From Rhodoblastus acidophilus (GTDB lineage: Bacteria; Pseudomonadota; Alphaproteobacteria; Rhizobiales; Beijerinckiaceae): DNA of 64,000 nucleotides. The stretch is taken from contig NZ_FYDG01000004.1 of assembly GCF_900187365.1 (NCBI RefSeq), positions 62,001 to 126,000 of the forward strand, read 5' to 3'. Below, in pieces: positions 17,240-27,227 of this stretch (the stretch's first letter is position 1; every line of letters starts with the position of its first letter). Under the pieces are notes generated by a model. The model searched no databases and had not been told where the DNA came from. It worked only from the letters and a program-made list of their open reading frames with translations. The position numbers were made by a program, and so were the translations under genes.

Positions 17240-20200
17240 ATGGCAAACAAAATGCTGATCGACGCCTCCCACCCCGAAGAGACTCGGGTGGTGGTGCTGC
17301 GAGGGAATAGGGTCGAGGAATTCGATTTCGAATCCGCCGCCAGGAAACAGCTGCGCGGAAATATTTATCTGGCCAAGGTCACGCGGGTCGAACCCTCGCT
17401 GCAGGCCGCTTTCGTCGAATATGGCGGCAATCGCCATGGCTTTCTCGCCTTCAGCGAAATTCACCCGGATTACTATCAGATCCCGCATGCGGACCGTCAG
17501 GCCCTGATCGAAGAGGAATCCCGCGCCCATCGTGAGGAAGACGAGGAGGAGAGCCCGCGCCGCCGCAGCCGCCGCAGCCGTCGCGGCTCCGAAAAGCGCC
17601 GCAACGACGATCGGGTGACCGGCGAGGCCCAAGAGGCCGGCGACGTTCAAGAGGCCGGCGACGTTCAAGAGGCCGGCGACGTTCAAGAGGCCGGCGACGT
17701 TCAAGAGGCCGGCGAGGTCCAAGAGGTCGACGAGGGTCACGAGGTCGAAGAGGTTTTGGAGGCCGAGGCCGGCGCCGCCGAAGCGGCCGAGGCCGACGTA
17801 ACGGAATCAGAAGGTCTGGAGCAGGACGTCGCGGCCGCCGCGCATGAATTCGTCGCCGCCGTCGAACCGGCGCAGGAACAGGACGAGGCCGCCGCAGTCG
17901 ACGCCCCCGCTCCGGTCGAAGCGGCGTCCGAAATCGAGGAAGCTGCGCCGGGCGAAACCGCAACGGCGTCTGACGCTTATGTCGAGGCCGAGACGGACGC
18001 GAAGGCTGAAGTCTCAGAGAGCGAGTCGGCTCCGGCCGTCGATGACCCGGCCGCTGACGGCCATCGCCGGTTCCAGGATCCCGAAGGCTTCGCCGTCGTT
18101 GACGGAGATGACGAGCCTGCGGCGGATCTTGGCGCCGAGGATGACGATGACGCGTCCGAGCACGCCGCGCTGGCCGCCGCCGATGTCGAGGACGCCGAAG
18201 GCGACCGGGAGCATGGCGATCACGACCACACGGACCGTTATCATTCCGACCATTATCATGCGGACCATGACCACGGCGACCACGAGGAAGACGAGGTCGT
18301 CGAGCAACTGGGCGGCGATGCTATGGACGAGACGCCCTATCGCGCGCCCCGCCTGCGCCGCCAGTACAAGATTCAGGAAGTCATCAAGCGCCGCCAGGTG
18401 CTGCTGATTCAGGTCGTCAAGGAAGAGCGCGGCAACAAGGGCGCGGCGCTGACCACCTATCTGTCGCTGGCCGGGCGCTATTCGGTGCTGATGCCCAACA
18501 CCGCGCGCGGCGGCGGCATTTCCCGCAAGATCACCGACGCTGGCGACCGCAAGCGTCTCAAGGAAATCGCCGGCGAGCTGGAGGTGCCCGAAGGCATGGG
18601 CGTCATCCTGCGCACGGCGGGCGCCGCCCGCACCAAGCAGGAAATCCAGCGCGACTTCGAATATCTGATGCGCATGTGGGAGAAGGTGCGCGAGCTCACC
18701 CTGTCCTCCAGCGCTCCGGCCCTCGTCTATGAGGAGGGCTCGCTGATCAAGCGCGCCATCCGCGATCTCTACAACAAGGAGATCGACGAGGTGATGGTGG
18801 CGGGTGAGCCCGGCTATCGCGAGGCGCGCGATTTCATGCGCCTGCTGATGCCGAGCCATGTCAAGAACGTGGTCGCCTATCGCGATCCCCAGCCGATCTT
18901 CGCCAAATGGGGCGCGGAATCGCAACTCGACGCGCTGTTCCACAATCAGGTGACGCTGCGCTCGGGCGGCTATATCGTCATCAACCAGACCGAAGCTTTG
19001 GTCGCCATCGACGTGAACTCGGGCCGCTCCACCCGCGAGCACAATATCGAGGACACCGCGCTGCGCACCAATCTGGAGGCGTCCGACGAGGTCGCCCGCC
19101 AGTTGCGCCTGCGCGATCTCGCCGGCCTCATCGTGGTCGATTTCATCGACATGGAGGAGAGCCGCAACAATCGCGCCGTCGAGCGCCGGCTCAAGGAGGC
19201 GCTGAAGGACGACCGCGCCCGCATCCAGGTCGGCCGCATTTCGCATTTCGGCCTGCTGGAAATGTCGCGCCAGCGCATCCGCACCGGCGTTCTGGAAGGC
19301 TCGTCCGTGGTGTGCCCGCATTGCGCCGGCGTCGGCACTGTGCGCAGCACCTCCTCCGTCGCGGTCCATGTGATGCGCGTGCTGGAGGATGCGCTGATCA
19401 AGAGCGCGACCCACAATGTCATCCTGCGCACCCGCACCGACATCGCCCTGTACATTCTGAACCAGAAGCGCGCGCTGCTGCGGTTGATCGAGGAGCGGTT
19501 CGGCGTCTCCGTGACGGTTGAAGCCGACGACAGCTTGGCCGGCGGCGCCTATCACGCTCTGGAGCGCGGCGAACCCGTCGATCCCGTTCGCCGTTACGAC
19601 CCGCGCCGCCCGTTGGAGGAGGCCGAGCCGATCGGCGAGGCTGAAACCGAGGCTGAGTTCGACGAAGAGATTCAGGCTGAAACCTCCGAGCCGGAAGCCG
19701 AGGGCGAGGATCGCGACGAGGCCGAAAGCCGCCGTCGCCGCCGTCGCCGTCGTGGACGCGGCCGCAGCTTTGAGCGCGAACCCGCGATCGACCCGGCCGC
19801 GCCGCAGCCGTCCGATGAGGGCCTCAACCTGATGGCGACGATCGGCGGCGACCTGATGTCGCCGGCGGAGCCGCAGCCTGAGGGCGATGAGCAAACCGAG
19901 GAAGGCCGTTCGGAAGGTCGCCGAGGCCGGGGTCGCTGGCGTCGGCGCGGTCGCGGCCGCAACGGCGAATTCACCGATTTCTCGGGCGATTGGCGCCCGA
20001 GCGCGGCGGAAGGCGGCGAAGGCGAGGCGGTTGAATCCGCCTCCGTCGAAGGAGAGATTGCGGAGGTCGCCGCTGGCGAACCGACGCCGCTCGCGCCGTC
20101 CGAGTTTGAGGCCCAGCAGGCCGAGGCGCCCGCGCCGACGGAGGTCGAGGCCTTCGCCGCCGCCGAGCCGGAACAGATCGCGGCGCCTGCGCCGACTGCT

Positions 20201-20410
20201 GAGCCTGCACAGACTGCGGCGCCGGCTGAGTCCGAGTCTACGCCGGTTGGCGACAGCCAGGACGCGCCGGCTGAGCTGGCCGCGCCCGAACCCGTGGTCG
20301 AGGAACGGCCGGCCCAGCCGGAACTGCCGGTGATCACCACCGCCGATCCCGCCGCGCCCAAGCGCTCCGGCTGGTGGTCGCGCGCCAAGGCCAGCCTGTC
20401 AGGCAAGTAA
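17240..20410 (+). CDS. rne: Ribonuclease E
   Basis: The single-strand endoribonuclease that initiates mRNA decay and scaffolds the degradosome; 1056 residues. The S1 domain starts at residue 37 (GNIYLAKVTRVEPSLQAAFV) and is split by an acidic insertion of about 280 residues (roughly 92-372), resuming at YKIQEVIKRRQVLLIQ. The insertion contains EAGDVQ repeats and a His-rich stretch (325-348). The catalytic DNase-I-like part has VAIDVNSG and VVDFIDM with the metal-binding Asp residues, then the CPHC zinc link. The C-terminal third is disordered with Arg-rich and Ala/Pro/Glu-rich segments. A terminator follows directly. Confidence 0.96.
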   Translation: MANKMLIDASHPEETRVVVLRGNRVEEFDFESAARKQLRGNIYLAKVTRVEPSLQAAFVEYGGNRHGFLAFSEIHPDYYQIPHADRQALIEEESRAHREEDEEESPRRRSRRSRRGSEKRRNDDRVTGEAQEAGDVQEAGDVQEAGDVQEAGDVQEAGEVQEVDEGHEVEEVLEAEAGAAEAAEADVTESEGLEQDVAAAAHEFVAAVEPAQEQDEAAAVDAPAPVEAASEIEEAAPGETATASDAYVEAETDAKAEVSESESAPAVDDPAADGHRRFQDPEGFAVVDGDDEPAADLGAEDDDDASEHAALAAADVEDAEGDREHGDHDHTDRYHSDHYHADHDHGDHEEDEVVEQLGGDAMDETPYRAPRLRRQYKIQEVIKRRQVLLIQVVKEERGNKGAALTTYLSLAGRYSVLMPNTARGGGISRKITDAGDRKRLKEIAGELEVPEGMGVILRTAGAARTKQEIQRDFEYLMRMWEKVRELTLSSSAPALVYEEGSLIKRAIRDLYNKEIDEVMVAGEPGYREARDFMRLLMPSHVKNVVAYRDPQPIFAKWGAESQLDALFHNQVTLRSGGYIVINQTEALVAIDVNSGRSTREHNIEDTALRTNLEASDEVARQLRLRDLAGLIVVDFIDMEESRNNRAVERRLKEALKDDRARIQVGRISHFGLLEMSRQRIRTGVLEGSSVVCPHCAGVGTVRSTSSVAVHVMRVLEDALIKSATHNVILRTRTDIALYILNQKRALLRLIEERFGVSVTVEADDSLAGGAYHALERGEPVDPVRRYDPRRPLEEAEPIGEAETEAEFDEEIQAETSEPEAEGEDRDEAESRRRRRRRRGRGRSFEREPAIDPAAPQPSDEGLNLMATIGGDLMSPAEPQPEGDEQTEEGRSEGRRGRGRWRRRGRGRNGEFTDFSGDWRPSAAEGGEGEAVESASVEGEIAEVAAGEPTPLAPSEFEAQQAEAPAPTEVEAFAAAEPEQIAAPAPTAEPAQTAAPAESESTPVGDSQDAPAELAAPEPVVEERPAQPELPVITTADPAAPKRSGWWSRAKASLSGK
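17633..17722 (+). repeat. 18-bp tandem repeat inside rne
   Basis: Four perfect copies of GAGGCCGGCGACGTTCAA start at 17633, 17651, 17669 and 17687, followed by one variant copy at 17705. In frame they encode EAGDVQ four times, then EAGEVQ, within the acidic S1 insertion. Copy number should be prone to slippage without breaking the frame. Confidence 0.95.
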
Positions 20411-20415
20411 AATCA

Positions 20416-20441
20416 AAACGGGCCGCGAAAGCGGCCCGTTT
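20416..20441 (+). terminator. Rho-independent terminator of rne
   Basis: An 11-bp perfect stem (AAACGGGCCGC / GCGGCCCGTTT) with a GAAA loop begins 6 bp after the rne stop and runs into a T-rich tail. Confidence 0.92.
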
Positions 20442-20501
20442 CATTTGGGTTTGAATTTTAGGCTGACAGGTCGGCGTCGAAGGCCCGGGCCGGGTCGATC
20501 T

Positions 20502-21188
20502 TCACTCCACGCGGCGCCCGAGCGCCTTCACCGCCAGTTCGGTGCGGCTGCGGGCGTTGAGCTTCTCCAGGATACGGCTGACGTAGTTTTTCACCGTGCC
20601 TTCGGCCAGCTTGAGCTGCACGGCGATTTCCTTGTTGCCTTTTCCGGCGACGATGAATTGCAGAATTTCATTCTCGCGCTCCGTCAGCGCCTCGCTCTGG
20701 TCGGGCTTTTCGTTGGCCGGCGCCGGGATGCGGCGCACGCGGCGGAACTCGTCGAGCAGCTTGCGCGCCACATTGGGCGCCAGCCGCGACTGGCCGCGCG
20801 ACACGGCGCGGATGGTTTCGAGAATTTCCTCCTCCTCGGCGTCCTTGAGCAGATAGGCCTGGGCGCCCGCGCAAATGGCGTCGAAGATCAAATCGTCGCT
20901 GTCGAAGGTCGTGAGGATGATCACCTGCGCGTCCGGGCAATCCTTGACGATCTGGCGCGTCGCCGCAATGCCGTTGAGCCGGGGCATTTGAATGTCCATC
21001 AGCACGATGTCGGGTTGCCAGCGCCGCGCCGCCTGCACCGCCTCGGCGCCGTCGCAGGCTTGAGCGACGATCTCAAGGTCGGTCTCCAACGCCAGCATGG
21101 CGGTGAAGGCGCGACGGATCAGGGGTTGATCCTCCGCGATCAAAATGCGGATGCGTTCATCCTGCACCAGTCTTTGTCTCCGAGTCAT
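20502..21188 (-). CDS. NarL/LuxR-family response regulator
   Basis: A 228-residue two-component regulator. The receiver domain has the acidic pocket in IAEDQ, the phosphoacceptor Asp near residue 65 (VLMDIQMP) and the Lys in YLLKD. A C-terminal LuxR-type helix-turn-helix follows (ALTERENEILQFIVAGKGNKEIA, then TVKNYVSRILEKL). It most likely partners the NarX-like kinase encoded 196 bp upstream on the same strand. Targets are unknown; the neighbouring porin is an obvious candidate. The intergenic DNA before it is AT-richer than its surroundings and may hold its own promoter. Confidence 0.92.
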   Translation of the reverse strand: MTRRQRLVQDERIRILIAEDQPLIRRAFTAMLALETDLEIVAQACDGAEAVQAARRWQPDIVLMDIQMPRLNGIAATRQIVKDCPDAQVIILTTFDSDDLIFDAICAGAQAYLLKDAEEEEILETIRAVSRGQSRLAPNVARKLLDEFRRVRRIPAPANEKPDQSEALTERENEILQFIVAGKGNKEIAVQLKLAEGTVKNYVSRILEKLNARSRTELAVKALGRRVE

Positions 21189-21384
21189 CGGGCTGAAAAC
21201 GATCTTCGCGGAACCACACGCCTGCGGACTTCAGTCCGCGAGAAAAAAAGCATGTGGAACCAGCAAAACTTGGGGGAAAATTTAGCCCTTTTGCGGCCAT
21301 AATGCAATTTACAGTCATTTCAGCTACGTAAGCAAGTATACCGCAGCAATTTTGACGAATCGGACGCGTCGGCGCGCCATTCCT

Positions 21385-22806
21385 CTACGTTAGATCGTAG
21401 GTTGCGCGTGCGGCGGCCGGCGCTTCGACCACGATCCGGGCGCCGCCGCCCGGCCGCGACTCCAGGCTGAAGCGCGCGCCGATCATTTCGGCGCGTTCGC
21501 GCATGCCGACCAGGCCGTAATGTCCTTCCGGCGCCCGGTCCGGCTCAAAGCCACGGCCGTCGTCGGCGATTTCGAGGCTGGCGCCGCCGTCGCGGTCTGC
21601 GGTCAGGCGAAGACTGACGAGACTCGCCTGCGCGTGCAATTCCGCATTGCGCAACGCCTCCTCGGCGATCTGAAGGAAGGTTTCGGCGACATCGGGATCG
21701 GGCGTCGTCGCCCGCGCGTCGAGATCGACCCGCACATGCAGGCCGGTGTGTTCGCCAAAACGTCGCGCCAGCGTCTCCAGAGCGGCGGCCAGACCTTCCG
21801 GTTGCAGCGGCCGCGCCCGCAGGTCGGCGATGGCCGCGCGCGCCCGGGCCAGTCCGTCGCGCACCGCCTGCTCGGCGAACCCCAGCTCCTCCACCAGCCG
21901 CGACGACGCATCGGATCCGGCGGTCTTGCGGATCAGACGGATCTGCGGGGCGAGCGCCACCAGCGAATGCACCAGCGTGTCATGGAGCGCGTGGGCGATG
22001 CGCAGGCGCTCGCGGATCACCGCGTTGGCGCGCGCCTCCTCGGCCCGGGCGCTGGCCTCGGCCCGCAGCCGGCGCAAATCGGTGACGTCGCGGCCGACCG
22101 CCTGATATTCCGCGCCGGCGCCCACCCAATGCGCGCGCCACCAGATCCAGACCGTTTCGCCGCCCACGCGCAAGGCGTGCTCGAAGGAGATCGCGGCGTC
22201 GTTCCGCAGTCGCTCCGTCCAGAACTCCGGTTCCGAAGACTGCAACAGATCGTCCACCGGGCGGCCGATCATTTCGCCCTCGGCGAGGTCAAACATTCGC
22301 CGCGCCGCCGGATTGACGAAGGTGATGCGCAGATCCCGTCCAAGCCGCAGCACGAGGTCGCCGTCATTCTCGACAATGTCGCGGTAGAGCGCCGCCTGCT
22401 CGCGCAGAACCCGGCCCGCCGCCTCCGCCTGTCCGGCGAGAATTTGCGCGCGGCGGCGTTCGTGGGCGAGCTGGCGCTCGAAGTCGAGCATGCCGCAGTC
22501 CGCGCAGGCGTAGATCAGAAAGTCGCCGCCGTCGGGGTCGCACACGACGGTGAGGGCGAAGGGCGTTTCAGCCGGCGGCAGCCGCAGGCCCGGAAGGTCG
22601 ATCCGCTGGCGCGCGCCCGCGCGCAACGCCGCCAGTTCGGCGTCCAGCCCGAAGAAAACCGCGCTGTCGACGAGCGGCGCTCCGACCGGCGGCAGCCAGT
22701 TCAACAACCGGCCCTCGACGACGCGCAGCCGCAGATCGGCGCCGGCTCTGGCGAAGCCGAACAGCCCCATGGCGAGCGCCGGCGTGAAATCGGCGGGATG
22801 CGTCAC
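21385..22806 (-). CDS. NarX-type sensor histidine kinase with PAS domain, cytoplasmic
   Basis: A 473-residue HisKA_3 kinase. Residues 1-120 are an unrecognised domain containing CADC (Cys101, Cys104), a possible redox or metal site. A PAS domain follows (about 140-250). The dimerisation box ALHDTLVHSL carries the phospho-His near residue 274, and the HATPase ends with GRGFEP and GLVGMRERA. No membrane segment is seen, so the signal is probably cytoplasmic. The start is GTG 22806, supported by AGAGGGG six bases upstream; an ATG is not available there. It lies 37 bp after the porin gene and may share its transcript. Confidence 0.9.
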   Translation of the reverse strand: MTHPADFTPALAMGLFGFARAGADLRLRVVEGRLLNWLPPVGAPLVDSAVFFGLDAELAALRAGARQRIDLPGLRLPPAETPFALTVVCDPDGGDFLIYACADCGMLDFERQLAHERRRAQILAGQAEAAGRVLREQAALYRDIVENDGDLVLRLGRDLRITFVNPAARRMFDLAEGEMIGRPVDDLLQSSEPEFWTERLRNDAAISFEHALRVGGETVWIWWRAHWVGAGAEYQAVGRDVTDLRRLRAEASARAEEARANAVIRERLRIAHALHDTLVHSLVALAPQIRLIRKTAGSDASSRLVEELGFAEQAVRDGLARARAAIADLRARPLQPEGLAAALETLARRFGEHTGLHVRVDLDARATTPDPDVAETFLQIAEEALRNAELHAQASLVSLRLTADRDGGASLEIADDGRGFEPDRAPEGHYGLVGMRERAEMIGARFSLESRPGGGARIVVEAPAAARATYDLT

Positions 22807-22843
22807 ATGCGCCCCTCTGGACCGAAATGTCGGCGCGGAGCCG

Positions 22844-24295
22844 TCAAAATTTCTGCTGAACGCGAACGCGGCCGGACCATTCGGTCGAGGTGGTCCAATG
22901 TTCGCCGGAATTGGCCGGGTTCGGAGCGCCCGGAATTTCCGTCTTGCCCACGGTGTAGGAAATCTCGCCGCCGATCATGAGATTTTTCAAGGGCGTCCAT
23001 ACCAGATTTCCGCCGACCGTGGTCTCGTGATAGTCGCCGGCCCCGGCGACCCCGGTGTGACTGTTTCGCACCGCGTCGGGATAGCTCATCCCGAACACGC
23101 TGGCGAACAGCGAGGAGGAGACGTTTGGAGACCAAAAATGCTTCAGCGCGGCGACCAGAGCGTAGCCGCTGGACTTGTCGCAGCGCCCGAACGGCTGCGC
23201 CGCGAACACGCAATCGTAATCATAGGCGCCGAGGCCCTGCGCCGTGGTGAGGCGCGGGCTGGAGCCGGCGCGGTTGAAATCGCCGAACGTGCTCTGGGTG
23301 TCGCCGGCGATATAGGCCGTCGCGCCGCGGGCGTAGGTCGCCTGCAGGATCATGGCGTCGGCGTCGGAGAGGCTGGGCAGGTTGACCTTGAGGCCGCCCT
23401 GGGCGGCGAAACCCCATTGCGACGACGAGGCGTCCGGCTGGCCCGGCGCGACCGAGGCCGGCGCGGCGTAGCGCGTGCGCAGTTGATGCGCGGCGGCGCT
23501 GATCTGCGCCTGGCCGAACGGGCTTTCGACCCGGACCGCGCCGACGAGATCCGGCGCGCCGCCGTTCTCGTAGCCCGAGTTGGCGAACGGGCTGACCGCT
23601 TGGCCGACCGCGCCCCGCCGCTCGGCGCCGTTTTCGACCGACACGATGGCGGTGACCCCCGGCGTCGGCGCGAAAGCGTAGGACAGCAGTTCGGACCGGG
23701 CGTTGGAGCCGCGCAGCGCGACGAAATTCCAGGCGTCGGCGTAGAAGTCGAAGGCCGATTGCGCCCGGCCCGCGGTCCAGCCCGCGAAGGTCAGATAGGC
23801 GACGTCGAGCCGGCTGAGATTGGTCCAGTTCGACGGGTTGGCGCCGCCGTTATAGCCCGCCATGCCGCTGACATAGGCCGACACCAGCCCGGCGTCGGTC
23901 GGCAGCCGGGCGGTGACGGTCAGGCCCACCGCGAAGGCGCCGCCCAACGCGGCAGGCGGCCGCGGCGGCGGCGTGAAGGGCAGCGCCGCGCCGGCTGGAA
24001 TGCGCGGCCAGCTCGGCAGGCCGCGCAGTTCAAGCTGGCCGGCGGCGCCGCCGCCGATCGCCAGACACAGATCCGATCCGGGAATGGCGAAATAGGAGTC
24101 CCCATAGGCGTTGCAAACGCGGGCGTAGCCCTGGGGCGCTTCCGAACCGACCGGAACCGAAGCGGCGGAAACGCTGGCCGCGGAGGCGGGATTCGCCGTC
24201 GAAGTCGCAGAGGCGCGCTCCGCCGCATGCGCCGGCAGCGCAGCGAGCGGCAGGCTCAAAACAGCGGCGATCTTGCGAGTCGACGCGAACCCCAT
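22844..24295 (-). CDS. Alphaproteobacterial porin (Porin_2-like)
   Basis: An outer-membrane beta-barrel porin of 483 residues. A signal peptide (about 1-25, ending AHA) is followed by an Ala/Ser-rich linker and the CNAYGDSYFAIPGSDLCLAIGG segment, whose paired Cys and barrel-entry pattern are typical of Omp2/Porin_2 proteins. The remainder alternates strands and loops and ends in VRVQQKF, with the C-terminal Phe needed for barrel assembly. ATG 24295 follows a GGAAAGG ribosome site; in-frame ATGs at 24310 and 24364 are alternatives. The loop with paired Cys (DCVFAAQPFGRCD) is probably disulfide-bonded. Confidence 0.88.
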   Translation of the reverse strand: MGFASTRKIAAVLSLPLAALPAHAAERASATSTANPASAASVSAASVPVGSEAPQGYARVCNAYGDSYFAIPGSDLCLAIGGGAAGQLELRGLPSWPRIPAGAALPFTPPPRPPAALGGAFAVGLTVTARLPTDAGLVSAYVSGMAGYNGGANPSNWTNLSRLDVAYLTFAGWTAGRAQSAFDFYADAWNFVALRGSNARSELLSYAFAPTPGVTAIVSVENGAERRGAVGQAVSPFANSGYENGGAPDLVGAVRVESPFGQAQISAAAHQLRTRYAAPASVAPGQPDASSSQWGFAAQGGLKVNLPSLSDADAMILQATYARGATAYIAGDTQSTFGDFNRAGSSPRLTTAQGLGAYDYDCVFAAQPFGRCDKSSGYALVAALKHFWSPNVSSSLFASVFGMSYPDAVRNSHTGVAGAGDYHETTVGGNLVWTPLKNLMIGGEISYTVGKTEIPGAPNPANSGEHWTTSTEWSGRVRVQQKF

Positions 24296-24373
24296 CGGCA
24301 ACCTTTCCATCCTTCCCCATAGAGGAGGCACCTGCCCAATTATAGCACGATTGGAACATTTCACCGCGCGACG

Positions 24374-26674
24374 TCAGGCGACAACCCGTTCTTCATCATC
24401 GTGTTGCGCTTCCGCCACAACCACGGCGGTCATATTGGCGATGCCGCGCGCGGTGACCGAAGGCGTGAGAATATGAGCCGGTTTGGCGGCGCCCAGCAGG
24501 ATCGGCCCCACGGGCAGGGCGTCGGCCATCATCTTGGTCATCTGATAGGCGATGTTGGCGGCGGACAGATTGGGCATGATCAGGATATTGGCCACGCCCT
24601 TGAGCCGCGAGTTGGGGAAGACGCGCAGGCGCTTGATCTCGGACAGCGCGCTGTCGGCCTTCATTTCGCCGTCGACTTCGAGCTCCGGCGCCTCCCGGCG
24701 CAAAATGTCGAGGGCGGCGCGCATTTTCGCCGCCGAGGGCGAATCCTCCGAGCCGAAATCGGAATCCGACACCAGCGCGATCTTTGGGGTGATGCCGAAG
24801 CGGAGGGCGTGCGCGGCGCACAGCACGGCGGATTCTGCGATTTCGGCGGCGGTGGGGTCGCGGCGCACATGGGTGTCGGCGATGAAGAAGGCGCCCTTGT
24901 TGGTGATCATCAGGCTCATGGCGGAGAAGTCCGACATGCCCGGCGCCAGGCCGATGATGTCGCGCAGATTGCCGAGGCGCTCGGCGTAGCGCCCTTCAAG
25001 ACCGCACAACAGGCCGTCGGCCTCGCCGCGGGCCAGCGCCAGCGCGCCGATCACCGTATTGTTGGTGCGCACCAGCGTGCGGGCGAGATCGGGATTGATG
25101 CCGCGCCGCCCGGCGATGGAGACGAGCGAGGAGACATAGTCCTTGTAGCGGCGGTCGTTCTGGGGGTCGATCAGCTCAAAATCGCGATCGATTTCAATCG
25201 CCAGCCCGAACTTTTTCAGGTGTTTCTCCACCACCGCGCGGCGCCCGATCAGGATCGGTCGGGCGATGGCCTCTTCGACCACCGACTGCACGGCGCGCAG
25301 CACGCGCTCGTCCTCGCCCTCGCAATAGACCACGCGGCGCGGGCTGGCCTTGGCCGCCTGCATCAGCGGCTTCATGATGAAGCCGGAGCGGAACACGGCG
25401 CCTTCCAGCTTGGCGTGATAGGCGTCGAAATCGGTGATCGGATGACGGGCGACGCCGCTCGCCGCCGCCGCTCGCGCCACGGCGGGGGCGATGCGCAGGA
25501 TCAGGCGCGGGTCGAACGGCGAGGGAATCAGGCTGGCCTTGCCGAAAGCCGGCGCGACGCCGCCGGCGGCGCGGGCCACCACTTCCGAGGGCGGCTCCTG
25601 GGCGAGCGCAGCGATGGCCTCGACCGCCGCCAGCTTCATCGCCTCGTTGATGGCGGTGGCGCCAACGTCGAGCGCGCCCCGGAAAATATAGGGGAAACAC
25701 AGGACGTTATTGACTTGGTTTGGATAATCCGAACGCCCTGTGCACAGCACCGCGTCGGGCCGCACCGCCAGCGCCTCCTCGGGGAGGATTTCCGGGTGCG
25801 GATTGGCCAGCGCGAGGATCAGCGGCGTGGCCGCCATATTTCGCACCATTTCCGGCTTGAGCACGCCGCCGGCCGACAGGCCGAGGAACACGTCGGCGCC
25901 GGGAATCACCTCCGCCAGGGTTCGCGCGGGGGTGTCTTGCGCAAAAGTTTCCTTGAGCGGGTCCATCAGGTCGTTGCGGCCCTTGTAAACCACGCCGGCG
26001 AGATCGGTGACGAAGATGTTTTCGCGCCGGGCGCCGAGCGCCACCAGCAGGGTCAGGCAGGCGAGCGCCGCCGCGCCCGCGCCGGAGGAGACGATTTTGG
26101 CGTCCTCTATGCGCTTGCCGGCGAGCGTCAGCCCGTTGGTCACGGCGGCGCCGACGATGATGGCGGTGCCATGCTGGTCGTCATGGAACACCGGAATCGA
26201 CAATTTCTCCCGCAACCGGCGCTCGACCTCGAAACATTCGGGCGCCTTGATGTCCTCGAGATTGATCCCGCCGAAGGTCGGCTCCAGCGCGGCGATCGCC
26301 TCGACCAGCTTGTCGACGTTTTTCTCGTTGAGTTCGATGTCGAACACGTCGATGCCGGCGAATTTCTTGAACAGGACCGCCTTGCCCTCCATCACTGGCT
26401 TGGCGGCGAGCGGTCCGATGTCGCCCAATCCCAGAACGGCGGTGCCGTTGGTCACCACGGCGACGAGGTTCTGGCGGGAGGTGTAGAGCCCGGCCTTGTC
26501 GGGATCGGCGGCGATCTCCAGGCAGGGCGCGGCGACGCCCGGCGAATAGGCCAAGGCGAGGTCGCGCTGGTTGCCCAGCGGCTTGGTCGCACGAATCTCC
26601 AGTTTTCCGGGGCGCGGATGCGAGTGATAGACGAGCGCGCCGGATTGCAGGTCGGATGACAGACTCTCGCTCAT
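24374..26674 (-). CDS. maeB: NADP-dependent malic enzyme (MaeB type, with phosphotransacetylase domain)
   Basis: A 766-residue enzyme that oxidatively decarboxylates malate to pyruvate. The malic domain (about 1-430) has the [22 protein letters not shown] and HDDQHGTA motifs and an NADP-binding fold near GAGAAALA. The C-terminal 320 residues are a phosphotransacetylase-like domain ([13 protein letters not shown]...). This domain is usually regulatory, binding acetyl-CoA, rather than catalytic. The ribosome site GAGGGAG lies six bases before the ATG. The gene is monocistronic in appearance, diverging from the rhodanese gene. Confidence 0.95.
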   Translation of the reverse strand: MSESLSSDLQSGALVYHSHPRPGKLEIRATKPLGNQRDLALAYSPGVAAPCLEIAADPDKAGLYTSRQNLVAVVTNGTAVLGLGDIGPLAAKPVMEGKAVLFKKFAGIDVFDIELNEKNVDKLVEAIAALEPTFGGINLEDIKAPECFEVERRLREKLSIPVFHDDQHGTAIIVGAAVTNGLTLAGKRIEDAKIVSSGAGAAALACLTLLVALGARRENIFVTDLAGVVYKGRNDLMDPLKETFAQDTPARTLAEVIPGADVFLGLSAGGVLKPEMVRNMAATPLILALANPHPEILPEEALAVRPDAVLCTGRSDYPNQVNNVLCFPYIFRGALDVGATAINEAMKLAAVEAIAALAQEPPSEVVARAAGGVAPAFGKASLIPSPFDPRLILRIAPAVARAAAASGVARHPITDFDAYHAKLEGAVFRSGFIMKPLMQAAKASPRRVVYCEGEDERVLRAVQSVVEEAIARPILIGRRAVVEKHLKKFGLAIEIDRDFELIDPQNDRRYKDYVSSLVSIAGRRGINPDLARTLVRTNNTVIGALALARGEADGLLCGLEGRYAERLGNLRDIIGLAPGMSDFSAMSLMITNKGAFFIADTHVRRDPTAAEIAESAVLCAAHALRFGITPKIALVSDSDFGSEDSPSAAKMRAALDILRREAPELEVDGEMKADSALSEIKRLRVFPNSRLKGVANILIMPNLSAANIAYQMTKMMADALPVGPILLGAAKPAHILTPSVTARGIANMTAVVVAEAQHDDEERVVA

Positions 26675-26884
26675 GGAGGCTCCCTCGCGGTGGTTTGTAT
26701 GAATGGGCGCGGCGATTCGATGCTCCAGCCGGGCAGTTCATATATGCGACGTGACGCCGCAGCGCCATGGCCGCCTCCGCCCAAGATGACGGCAGGCGCC
26801 GAACCTTTGGGGTTTTCGCCCGGGACGACCGGGCGTAGACTGCCCCCAGGCGACAAAGAAAAAGCAACAAAGGATTACAGGGCG

Positions 26885-27199
26885 ATGGTCGAGATTGTGA
26901 CGCGGGACCAGTTGAAACAGGGCTTGGCGGAAGGAAAGATTTTGCTGCTCGACGTGCGCGAGCCCAATGAATTCGCCGCCGGCCACATTCCCGGCGCGGT
27001 CAATTTTCCGCTTTCCACTTTCGATCCGGCGCGACTCCCGCACGAAGACGGCAAGAAGATCGTGTTCTCCTGCCGCTCCGGCCAGCGCACGCAGCGCGCC
27101 ATCGAGATGGCGCGCCTGGGAGGGCGCAGCGACGCCGACACCCATTACGCCGGCTCGATGAACGATTGGCTGGCGGCCGGCGAGCCCGTGGCGACCTAG
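26885..27199 (+). CDS. Single-domain rhodanese
   Basis: A 104-residue cytoplasmic rhodanese (sulfurtransferase fold). LLLDVREPNEFAAGHIPGAVNFPL is the CH2A-type motif split by the conserved His, and the active loop CRSGQRTQ contains the persulfide Cys near residue 64. The gene frame is open further upstream, but ATG 26885 with AAAGGA before it gives the normal start. Role is probably sulfur relay or detoxification; substrate unknown. It diverges from maeB. Confidence 0.9.
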   Translation: MVEIVTRDQLKQGLAEGKILLLDVREPNEFAAGHIPGAVNFPLSTFDPARLPHEDGKKIVFSCRSGQRTQRAIEMARLGGRSDADTHYAGSMNDWLAAGEPVAT

Positions 27200-27227
27200 C
27201 GCGAAAAGAACGCGGCGGGACGGCGCT

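Noticed and set aside
17240-17740. Leu/Asn/Val/Ala-rich repetitive minus-strand protein opposite rne
   Set aside because: It is the antisense reading of the 18-bp repeat and the acidic insertion of rne; the plus-strand frame has the conserved S1 and catalytic motifs.
18014-19894. Long minus-strand open frame of 626 codons inside rne
   Set aside because: High-GC antisense shadow; His/Ala/Asp-rich with no domain, fully within the well-supported rne coding sequence.
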